Shown here piece after piece: positions 9,239-16,413 of a DNA stretch of 33,365 bases. The DNA comes from Rubripirellula sp. (lineage in GTDB: Bacteria > Planctomycetota > Planctomycetia > Pirellulales > Pirellulaceae). Position 1 is the first letter of the stretch. Each line of letters starts with the position of its first letter. The translations under genes and the position numbers were made by a program. Below the pieces are notes generated by a model. That model ran no database searches. It was not told where the DNA came from and saw only the letters and a program-made list of their open reading frames with translations. The stretch is from positions 1 to 33,365 of the forward strand of contig JAPKCI010000048.1 in assembly GCA_028823035.1 (NCBI GenBank). Reading direction: 5' to 3'.

Positions 9239-10849
9239 ATGCGTGCATTTGTAATTGACGATTCGAAGCCCGTCCGTGGTATCTTGGTAAAGATGCTCAA
9301 GGGCTTGCAATTCGACACCACCGAAGCTGAGAATGGCCAGCAGGCTCTCGACTGCCTTGCTGACCAGGAAGTGCCTGATGTGTTTTTGGTGAACTGGAAT
9401 ATGCCGGTCCTCAATGGGCTGGAGTTTATCGAACGCATCAAAGCGGACAAAAATTACGCCAACGTTCCGCTGCTAGTGGTGTCGGGCGAATCAAGGCCAA
9501 CGACGATTGCCCGGGCGACTGCAGCCGGTGCCAATGGTTATCTGGTCAAACCAGTCAGCAGCACGTCTCTTCGGGACAGTCTGGTTTCCATCGGAGTCAG
9601 TCTGCCCACAACAACACCGAAGGCTCTGAGTCCGCCAGATGTTACAACGCCTGGCTTGACTCCGAGGCAAACTCCAGCTTCCACGCGGCAGCCTTCGGCA
9701 GCGAGTCGGATCAGTAACCCGAATTCAGCTAATTCTGTTACGACCCAAGCAATTCGAGTACTGGTCGTGGATGACTCGGTAGTGGTGCGAGGGATCGTCA
9801 GTAAAATGCTACAGGAAGATCCATGCATTGAAGTTGTCGGCACTGCCGCTGATGGCGTGATTGCTCTGGCCAAACTTAAGCAACATGATGTTGACGTCAT
9901 CCTGCTGGACATTGAAATGCCGCGGATGGACGGATTTGAGGTTTTGAAGGCACTCAGGAGAGATCTAAATCAAATTCCAGTGGTGATGTTCAGCAGCCTC
10001 ACGGAACGCGGAGGCGCCTCCACCGTCGAGGCATTAATGCTGGGAGCCAAGGATTATGTGATGAAGCCGGGCGGGGCTTACATGACTGATGCCAAGGAAG
10101 GAAGAAAAGCGATCCTGGAAGAATTGATACCGAAAATCAAACAGTTTGCGGGATATGGCAGAAAGCCGATTGACAGTCGAAACGCAAAAAAAACGGAGCC
10201 TTTAGAACGAGTCTCCCAGCTCCGTAGTCGGATTGATGCTGTCCTCATTGGCGTCTCAACAGGTGGCCCTCAAGCTCTAGCCAAACTTATCCCCAAACTG
10301 GGACACGACCTGCCCGTCCCGGTGTTGATTGTCCAGCATATGCCAGAGGGTTTCACGAGGCATCTGGCAGACCGTCTCACCACGGACAGCGGATTTCCGG
10401 TTACCGAAGCAATACACGGGACAAAAATTGTTGCGGGACAGTTTCTGGTCGCACCCGGTGGATATCACCTTGCTGTAAAGCGGTATCAGACAAACGTGAT
10501 GGTATCACTCAATAAAAACGCACCCATCAATTCCTGCCGTCCATCTGCTGATGTGCTGTTTCAATCAGCGACCACGGCATACGCGAGTAATGTTCTTGGC
10601 GTCGTCTTGACCGGAATGGGTTCCGACGGCGCAGAGGGGTGCAGTGCGATCAGACAGACAGGGGGCCAAGTCATTGTGCAAGACGAAGAATCGAGTGTTG
10701 TGTGGGGAATGCCAGGCAGTGTGGTACGCAGTGGTTGCGCAGACAAAATTGTGCCTCTCGAGAAAATCGCTGATGAAATCTTAGGCCGCGTCTGGAGAAT
10801 GCGTTCTCGGAATACGAGAACGGATCTGCGAAGCGGAGGGTCAGAGTAA
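9239..10849 (+). CDS. cheB: Receiver-CheB fusion: degenerate receiver, receiver, methylesterase/glutamine deamidase
   Basis: A 536-aa protein that should remove receptor methyl groups. Residues 1-120 form an extra receiver domain. A Pro/Thr-rich linker follows (about 122-175), then the standard CheB receiver (phospho-acceptor D224 in LLDIEMPRMDG) and the methylesterase domain from about 333. The catalytic triad is visible: S340 in GVSTGGP, H367 in VQHMP and D463 in GMGSDGAEG. In the first receiver the acidic pair D7/D8 and the Lys (K104) are kept, but the phospho-acceptor position is Asn (N52 in VNWNMPVLNG, codon AAC). This unit is therefore probably a pseudo-receiver. The start ATG lies 20 bp after the receptor stop; cheR follows after 2 bp. 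Confidence 0.93.
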   Translation: MRAFVIDDSKPVRGILVKMLKGLQFDTTEAENGQQALDCLADQEVPDVFLVNWNMPVLNGLEFIERIKADKNYANVPLLVVSGESRPTTIARATAAGANGYLVKPVSSTSLRDSLVSIGVSLPTTTPKALSPPDVTTPGLTPRQTPASTRQPSAASRISNPNSANSVTTQAIRVLVVDDSVVVRGIVSKMLQEDPCIEVVGTAADGVIALAKLKQHDVDVILLDIEMPRMDGFEVLKALRRDLNQIPVVMFSSLTERGGASTVEALMLGAKDYVMKPGGAYMTDAKEGRKAILEELIPKIKQFAGYGRKPIDSRNAKKTEPLERVSQLRSRIDAVLIGVSTGGPQALAKLIPKLGHDLPVPVLIVQHMPEGFTRHLADRLTTDSGFPVTEAIHGTKIVAGQFLVAPGGYHLAVKRYQTNVMVSLNKNAPINSCRPSADVLFQSATTAYASNVLGVVLTGMGSDGAEGCSAIRQTGGQVIVQDEESSVVWGMPGSVVRSGCADKIVPLEKIADEILGRVWRMRSRNTRTDLRSGGSE

Positions 10850-10851
10850 AC

Positions 10852-11673
10852 ATGGCTATTCGTCAAGACAATTTCGAATTCATTCGCGATAGGCTTTACA
10901 AGTTTTCCGCTATTATCCTGAATGACAACAAACACTATCTTGTTGAAGCCCGGTTGTCGCTGCTGGCCAAGCAGAATGGAATGCGAAATGTCGACGAGTT
11001 CGTCGATCACCTAAGATTACCTGCTGCGGCTGTACTGTGGAACGATGTCGTGGACGCGATGACCACGAACGAAACCTCGTTCTTTCGAGACATCACCCCG
11101 TTTGAAGTATTGCGTGACAACGTTTTTCCAGCCCTGCTGGATACTGGCCGCGGCTCAGGCCGAATCAATGTCTGGTCGGCCGCCTCGGCCAGCGGGCAGG
11201 AAGCCTACAGTATCGCCATGATGTGGCAGGAGTGTCGCAATCGTTGGCCCAATGGGGAGCTTGAAATTTTGGCCACCGACATCTCAAATAGTATCCTCGC
11301 ACGGGGACGGGCGGGATCCTACTCAGAACTTGAGGTGATGCGAGGCCTTAGTCAAGAACGGCTGGAGCGGAATTTCCAACGCGAGGGCGATCGATGGCGA
11401 ATCAACGAGAAAATGCGGCGCACAGTAGTTTTTCGTTACTTGAATCTTATCGAATCATGGCCCACTTTGCCCAAAATGGACATTATTTTCATTCGCAACG
11501 TCTTGGTATACTTCGATTTGCCCACAAAGCAGAAGCTATTCGCTAAGCTTCGAAGGAACCTTAAACCAAATGGGTTCCTGTTCCTTGGCGGGGCAGAAAG
11601 CGTTCTTACAATTGATGACCAGTTTGAACGAGTGTTTCCCAGTGGTGGTAATTGCTACCGATTGAAGAAATGA
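10852..11673 (+). CDS. cheR: Chemotaxis protein methyltransferase CheR
   Basis: A 273-aa S-adenosylmethionine-dependent glutamate methyltransferase for the chemoreceptor. The N-terminal helical domain (about 1-75) leads to TTNETSFFRD, then the SAM-binding loop INVWSAASASGQEAYSIAMM and the IFIRNVLVYFD motif. In the loop, the usual Cys-Ser-x-Gly-Glu pattern reads Ala-Ser-x-Gly-Gln, a mild deviation. There is no C-terminal TPR extension. Only 2 bp separate it from cheB, and 10 bp separate its stop from the next gene, so the operon continues. Because the receptor lacks a docking pentapeptide, methylation probably occurs without tethering. Confidence 0.94.
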   Translation: MAIRQDNFEFIRDRLYKFSAIILNDNKHYLVEARLSLLAKQNGMRNVDEFVDHLRLPAAAVLWNDVVDAMTTNETSFFRDITPFEVLRDNVFPALLDTGRGSGRINVWSAASASGQEAYSIAMMWQECRNRWPNGELEILATDISNSILARGRAGSYSELEVMRGLSQERLERNFQREGDRWRINEKMRRTVVFRYLNLIESWPTLPKMDIIFIRNVLVYFDLPTKQKLFAKLRRNLKPNGFLFLGGAESVLTIDDQFERVFPSGGNCYRLKK

Positions 11674-11683
11674 CACAAACAAC

Positions 11684-13075
11684 ATGACAGACAAGATTGA
11701 CTTGTTGATCGCGGAAGACAGTCGCATCCAAGCAAAGATGCTCCGTAGAAAATTGGAATCCGCTGGCTACAGCGTGAGATGGGCTGAGAATGGGCAAATT
11801 GCTCTGGAAATGACACGGGAACGGGCACCAGCATTGATCATCTCGGATATTGAGATGCCCAAGATGAACGGTTACGAATACTGCTCAGCTGTCAAATCAG
11901 ACCCGATCTTTAAGACAATCCCGCTGATTCTTTTGTCGACTCTCTCTGATCCAGAAGACATCATCCGGGGCCTGCATGTTGGAGCAGATAACTATGTCAC
12001 CAAACCGTATGACCCTGAGTACCTGTTGTCTCGCGTCAACGACTTGCTGAACACGCCATTGGCTTCTTCTGATGACGAAGAGGATACGGAGCTTCGCGTC
12101 AAGCTTGCGGGAAAAGATTACACGGTCAAGGCCGGAAAGCAGCAGGTACTGAACCTCTTGGTTTCAACGTTTGAGAATGCGGTTGGGAAAAATCGTGAAC
12201 TCATTGCCTCCAACGAAAGTCTGTCGGTGGCCCGTGATGAACTGGAAGATTCGAACAAAGACCTTAAGCGACTTAATACGGATTTAGACGATAAAATTCA
12301 GCGTATGGCATACGACCTGAATGCCGCCGTCAAAATCCAGCGATCACTCCTGCCCAGTGTGACGCCCAACATCCCCAGCATTGAATTCGCTTGGACCGTT
12401 GATCCGTGCGATGATCTTGCTGGTGATTTTCTTAATTTTTTTCCGCTCGATTCCCGTCATGTTGCAGCCTTCGTGGTCGACGTCAGCGGACATGGAGTAG
12501 CCTCCTCTTTGCTGGCGGTCACGGTCGGGCGCATCATGACCCCGATGGTCTCGGCAACGTCACTGCTCGTTAAATCAGATGACGGTGACGCGGAACATCG
12601 GATTGTGTCTCCTGCTGAAGTCGCATTTGAACTGAATAACCGTTTTCCAATGGAAGATCAGGGCAATTTGTACTTCACGATGGTTTACGGAATCCTGGAC
12701 ATGCAAACGCAGCAGTTCAAATTCGTTTCTGCCGGTCATCCGAATCTTGTCCACGTGCCATTAGGCGGCAAGCCTGCTCTGATTGAAACTGCCGATATGG
12801 CAATTGGCTGGGTTGGAAACATTGAATTCGAAGATCACAGCGTGCAACTTGCCCCTGGCGATCGCTTGTACCTCTATTCAGATGGGGTGCCGGAAGCAAT
12901 GGACCACGATTTAGAAGAATTCGGCGACGAGCGAATGCTTGCCAATATTACTGAGGGCCAAAACCAATCGGTCCAGGCCAGCGTCAAGACACTTCAAGCC
13001 GCTGTCATTGAATGGTGTGCCACCAACGGACCCAAAGATGATGTTTCTATCCTGGGTTTCGAACTCACCAAATGA
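11684..13075 (+). CDS. Response regulator with PP2C-type (SpoIIE/RsbU-like) serine phosphatase output
   Basis: A 463-aa protein. The N-terminal receiver (about 1-125) has its phospho-acceptor at D55 in LIISDIEMPKMNG and the conserved Lys in VTKPYD. A coiled coil of roughly 50 residues follows (about 165-215, ending at KIQRSLLP), then a PP2C/SpoIIE phosphatase domain. Metal-binding features are the DLAGDF segment, FVVDVSGHGVASSLLA, YLYSDGVPEAMD and the terminal DDVSILGFE. Such proteins typically dephosphorylate an STAS anti-sigma-factor antagonist. No STAS or RsbW-like kinase is encoded nearby, so the substrate is unknown. As the last gene of the operon and the only receiver outside CheB, it is the likely output of the pathway. 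Confidence 0.92.
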   Translation: MTDKIDLLIAEDSRIQAKMLRRKLESAGYSVRWAENGQIALEMTRERAPALIISDIEMPKMNGYEYCSAVKSDPIFKTIPLILLSTLSDPEDIIRGLHVGADNYVTKPYDPEYLLSRVNDLLNTPLASSDDEEDTELRVKLAGKDYTVKAGKQQVLNLLVSTFENAVGKNRELIASNESLSVARDELEDSNKDLKRLNTDLDDKIQRMAYDLNAAVKIQRSLLPSVTPNIPSIEFAWTVDPCDDLAGDFLNFFPLDSRHVAAFVVDVSGHGVASSLLAVTVGRIMTPMVSATSLLVKSDDGDAEHRIVSPAEVAFELNNRFPMEDQGNLYFTMVYGILDMQTQQFKFVSAGHPNLVHVPLGGKPALIETADMAIGWVGNIEFEDHSVQLAPGDRLYLYSDGVPEAMDHDLEEFGDERMLANITEGQNQSVQASVKTLQAAVIEWCATNGPKDDVSILGFELTK

Positions 13076-14115
13076 CACGTGTGCTAGCAAGTAACTGGCC
13101 CGTCAGCGTGGATGCATGAAACGACTGTGACAGCATTGCATTTGGCAGCGCTAACCAAACGCACTTGCGGCACATCCACGCCCTCTTGTCGCTTCCACGT
13201 TACGTCCAGAAATACGCGAGCGGAGTTTTCTCGACTCTCAAATTCCACTGTGTGGGAGGAACGCTCGTATTTCGTGCCTGGCAGCAGAGACAGCCTGTTC
13301 TCACCAACTGGTGGACTGGATTCACGACAGTGTTTTGATTTAATCCAATGCCCAAAAAGTTTTTTGCAGATCTGCCTGTGGTTACGTGCAAACCCAAGAT
13401 GCAATGGTTGCCCAACCTCAACGCACTGCAGGAACGAACCACCGTAGAACGCAATCAGCCGTCGCCTGTTGCGATTACAACCTTCTTCAAAACCAGAAAT
13501 GCCTAGCCTATCACGTCGGACTAAATCCAATCCCGTATGGTTCAAAAACATCATAACGAGGAGACCCCGCAGAGTGCTCAAAAGCGAGGTCATGGCGGAT
13601 GCGTTTGTAATGGGATTGGTTACGGAATCATGCTTGTCGTGACGTGCATCGTTAGCGGACGTTCCTATGATTGGATAAACAATGATTACCCCACCGTGAT
13701 TGCAAATCGATAGTTCCCTCGTTGCTAACTGGCGATCAGTTTTTATACATTTCACGTGAGCAGCGCGACCAAAGCAATATCCGTGTCGACGAACTGTGTG
13801 ATGACGTCAAAAATGGTGTTGTGACGATTGACCAGATCGTCACACGTCTGAAAAGGTCCTCTTACCACTGCGGTTGGGTGTTTTGGTTCATGGACCAAAA
13901 CATCAATGAATCAAAGCCTTCCGCAGGCAAATCCCGGCTAGTCATCAGGCCACAGTCGATTAGCCCGGTCCACGCATGCGTTTTGTGCCGCTAATCCGAC
14001 CAAAACTTTGTCCTGCGAGAAACTTCATCTGTTTACTACACCCGCAACGCTGTTGGTCTGCGTTACATTATCAGCTGCTCTGCAATCCGATAACACCCAT
14101 TGAAAGGCCACCGAT
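13076..14115. other. 1-kb stretch with no convincing gene after the chemosensory operon
   Basis: Overlapping frames on both strands (minus 13084-13755, 223 aa; plus 13112-13447; plus 13722-13994) show no recognisable domain and no good ribosome binding site. The 13722-13994 frame has an ordinary composition at its start (residues near VDELCDDVKNGVVTIDQIV) and may be an eroded fragment. A 9-bp perfect inverted repeat lies at 13820-13844 (TGTGACGAT and ATCGTCACA, 7-nt spacer), close to an 8-bp palindrome TGACGTCA at 13802-13809. I see no terminator directly after the phosphatase gene. Confidence 0.5.
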
Positions 14116-14298
14116 ATGAGCATGGAATTGATAACATCTTGGGTGAACAGCCCCGAGACACAGGATGCATTCAGGGTGATGTTGCCCAGCGTCCCGATTG
14201 CGGTCGCGATTTTGTTCCATGCGATCGTCACTCGCCCAAAGCGACTGTCGCCAAATACTGCAGTTCCAAGCAAACGTTCCGACGCACGAATCCGTTAG
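14116..14298 (+). CDS. Possible 60-aa small membrane protein
   Basis: A 60-residue ORF begins with ATG at 14116, preceded by GAAAGG 8 nt upstream. It opens MSMELITSWVNSPETQ and carries one hydrophobic segment (VMLPSVPIAVAILFHAIV, about residues 22-39) followed by a basic tail, a layout typical of small single-pass membrane proteins. No family is recognised. A conflicting frame at 14100-14330 is less protein-like. The support is start-site quality plus composition only. Confidence 0.35.
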   Translation: MSMELITSWVNSPETQDAFRVMLPSVPIAVAILFHAIVTRPKRLSPNTAVPSKRSDARIR

Positions 14299-14578
14299 GT
14301 TGTGATTGCGACGCATTCGTGTTGTCATGAAATTGCCGACAGAATTCGCTGTGCAAAGGGCATTTCCATGCGGCGAATGTCGAATCCCATCAGGCCGTGT
14401 TGGTGCAACGCCAGTGGTAACACGTAGATCAATGGAACAGAGTACATTGTTCTTCTGGTTCGAGGCGGTGCCAACGTCGTTCCAATACCTCGGTTGATTG
14501 CACCACATCCATTTAAATAGATACTTTCCATTTCTAGAAAATGCAATCCGATACCTTCTAACGCGGTTCACCAAATAA

Positions 14579-15403
14579 ATGCTCCTTAAGAATCGAACTC
14601 TCCTTCGATCGAATAGCATCCTGTCGCTTCATGTACTGGTCGCTTTCATTTCCCTGGTTTGCGTAACCTCAGGGTGTGGATCTTCTGGTGGAGGACCGGT
14701 TCAACTTGAAATGGTTACGAATTCCATCGGAATGAAATTTCTGGTTGTACCGAACGGGACTCTGATGATGGGTTCAAACAGCGATAACGAGCGTGAGCGT
14801 CCAAAGCATGAAGTAACGATAACTCAACCCTACGCCTTAGGCATGCATGAAGTCACCGAGCAACAGTTCACTGAGGTCATGGGAAAAAACACGAAATTCA
14901 GTTCACCCAACAGCGCGTTGGATAAATTGCTCTGGTCGGAGGCCGTCGCGTTTTGTAAGCGATTGTCTGACTTACCGGCTGAAAAATCTGCCGGACGCGT
15001 TTACAGGCTGCCGACCGAGGCGGAGTGGGAGAATGCCTGCCGTGCGGGAACCACCACCAAGTTCAGTTTTGGTGACGATCCAACCTTGTTCGGACAGTTT
15101 GGTTGGTACTCGCGCATCAGTGGCGGAGAGTCGCATCCTGGCGGACAGAAAATGCCGAATTCGTGGGGCTTCTATGACATGCACGGAAACGTTTGGGAGT
15201 GGTGTCAAAACTGGTACTACGATTACGGCGACGTGCCTATCACGGATCCACGCGGCCCTGAGACTGGTCGGACACGAGTCTTGCGTGGTGGAGGCTGGTT
15301 TCATCGCGAACTAGACTGCAGGTCAGCTTCCCGGTTCTCAGAGGATCCCAATTCGCCGACGAAATATTTGGGTGGAATGCGTGTTGCCTTCACCAGCAAC
15401 TGA
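14579..15403 (+). CDS. SUMF1/formylglycine-generating-enzyme-like lipoprotein
   Basis: A 274-aa protein with a lipoprotein signal: hydrophobic residues 12-30, then the lipobox SGC with C33 as the acylation site. The rest is an FGE-sulfatase (SUMF1) domain: NSIGMKFLVVPNGTLMMGS, LGMHEVTEQQF, YRLPTEAEWENACRAGT, WGFYDMHGNVWEWCQNW, RVLRGGGWF and a final GGMRVAF. Catalytic FGEs use two Cys near the end of this domain; here only one is seen (LDCRSASR), and the upstream position is within WFHRE. It is therefore probably not a working formylglycine-generating enzyme but one of the many non-catalytic SUMF1-fold proteins found in planctomycetes. It should be anchored at the cell envelope. No sulfatase gene is adjacent. 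Confidence 0.88.
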   Translation: MLLKNRTLLRSNSILSLHVLVAFISLVCVTSGCGSSGGGPVQLEMVTNSIGMKFLVVPNGTLMMGSNSDNERERPKHEVTITQPYALGMHEVTEQQFTEVMGKNTKFSSPNSALDKLLWSEAVAFCKRLSDLPAEKSAGRVYRLPTEAEWENACRAGTTTKFSFGDDPTLFGQFGWYSRISGGESHPGGQKMPNSWGFYDMHGNVWEWCQNWYYDYGDVPITDPRGPETGRTRVLRGGGWFHRELDCRSASRFSEDPNSPTKYLGGMRVAFTSN

Positions 15404-15516
15404 TTCGCGGTTTTTTCAGATCAGCCAATACTTATCGAGACAATTTCAGTGTGAATAGCGTCAGAACCAGACAGGTGATTGGCAGGTCGTCGAAAATTGT
15501 CTGTGAAAATAATTCG

Positions 15517-15548
15517 CTCGTGCTGTGAGTCACTCGTGCTGTGAGTCA
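15517..15548. repeat. 16-bp direct tandem duplication covering a stop codon
   Basis: Two perfect 16-bp copies, 15517-15532 and 15533-15548, are followed by the first 4 bp of a third (15549-15552). The second copy contains the stop codon of the minus-strand 55-aa ORF, as at the dGTPase tail. Since 16 is not a multiple of three, only post-stop sequence was added. Confidence 0.85.
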
Positions 15549-15713
15549 CTCGGCCGTCGTCCTGAAGTTGTCTGCTTTCTTCTGTTCTAGTTCCACCACA
15601 ATCTGACTCGCTATCTGCAGAGCATCGCTCAATTCCTTGTAGGTCACCCCGTACTTTGACGACAAGGGGACGGTTGTCTGCAAAATCTGCCACGCGAGAG
15701 TTGTCGAATCCAT
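15546..15713 (-). CDS. Small 55-aa hypothetical protein
   Basis: A 55-residue ORF on the minus strand starting at ATG 15713, with a textbook AGGAG 7 nt upstream. It begins MDSTTLAWQILQ and continues through a regular amphipathic region (YKELSDALQIASQIVVELEQ) that should be helical, ending in a polar tail. The length and charge pattern suggest a small helical, perhaps dimerising, cytosolic protein. No family is recognised. Its leader contains a 7-bp hairpin (15752-15774, ATCCGGG/CCCGGAT) and a 16-bp tandem duplication (15781-15812). Neighbouring genes are on the other strand. Confidence 0.55.
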   Translation of the reverse strand: MDSTTLAWQILQTTVPLSSKYGVTYKELSDALQIASQIVVELEQKKADNFRTTAE

Positions 15714-15780
15714 GTTTCTTCTCCTGATGAGAATGTTGATTGAACATTGGCATCCGGGTAAGCGATTCCCGGATACTGAA

Positions 15781-15812
15781 TTACTGGGTGAATCGATTAC
15801 TGGGTGAATCGA
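15781..15812. repeat. 16-bp direct tandem duplication
   Basis: Two perfect copies of a 16-bp unit (TTACTGGGTGAATCGA) lie at 15781-15796 and 15797-15812, upstream of the minus-strand 55-aa ORF. Unit length equals that of the duplication at the other end of the same small gene, but the sequence is different. Confidence 0.85.
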
Positions 15813-16378
15813 TTTTTAGTTCGTGTCGCCAAAGTCGCCCCACCTGTAAAGCGTGAGTGACCTTTAGTGGTGCCGAATGGCCAATCTGGGTGAAAAGTAG
15901 TGGGTGTAGTGAAAGGATTTGCGTCCGCATCAGTCACAGTCCTCAGTGGACCCCACTGGACAGGCTATGATCCTTAGACTTCCCAACTACCAGAGTCGCA
16001 GAGCTTGCAGCGGTAGTCAAATATTTTAATTTCCTCCTGCTTTTTTTGACTATTTTCAGTTGCGAGACAGCGTTTTCCGTTCACGTTGAATCTTTTCTCA
16101 GCAGCATAGCTACCGCTTGAACAGCAGCCGTGGCAGGCTGGGAAGTCGATAGCACACACCGAAACGTGCGTGTTTAACGCTGTATTTGAAAAACTCGTAG
16201 AGTAATTTTCCCTCTCGGCGGCCGCGATGGATGACAAATCAGGGCCGCAAACAGCACATCCGACAAACGCCGATCATTTCTGGTGGTTGGAAACTTAGTT
16301 TCGGTTGCAATTGAGTAACCCGACGTCAGCGAATATCATCTATCTGTCCCACCGATACGTTTCCCGCCACATTTTGCT

Positions 16379-16399
16379 ATACCGTGAATTGCACGGTAT
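16379..16399. promoter_or_regulatory. 8-bp inverted repeat just upstream of the PSCyt1 gene
   Basis: The arms ATACCGTG and CACGGTAT are perfectly complementary with a 5-nt spacer. The repeat ends 14 bp before the start codon, directly in front of the GCGGAG ribosome binding site. It could be an operator or an RNA hairpin in the leader. No promoter boxes could be assigned with confidence. Confidence 0.45.
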
Positions 16400-16413
16400 G
16401 CGGAGCCTGACGT

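Larger units (their letters stand above)
15714..16413. other. Intergenic region with a doubtful Cys-rich minus-strand frame
   Basis: Besides the leader hairpin and the duplication of the 55-aa gene, the only frame of note is on the minus strand, 15974-16237 (87 aa from a TTG). It contains CHGCC near the middle and CKLC near the end, and an in-frame upstream extension without a start codon adds CAVC. This zinc-ribbon-like spacing could mark a small or decayed gene, but the lack of a ribosome binding site or ATG keeps confidence low. The palindrome at 16379-16399 is listed separately. Confidence 0.4.

Noticed and set aside
13084-13755. Minus-strand 223-aa open frame
   Set aside because: No ribosome binding site, no recognisable motif, and composition that reads like a chance frame; competing plus-strand frames are equally poor.
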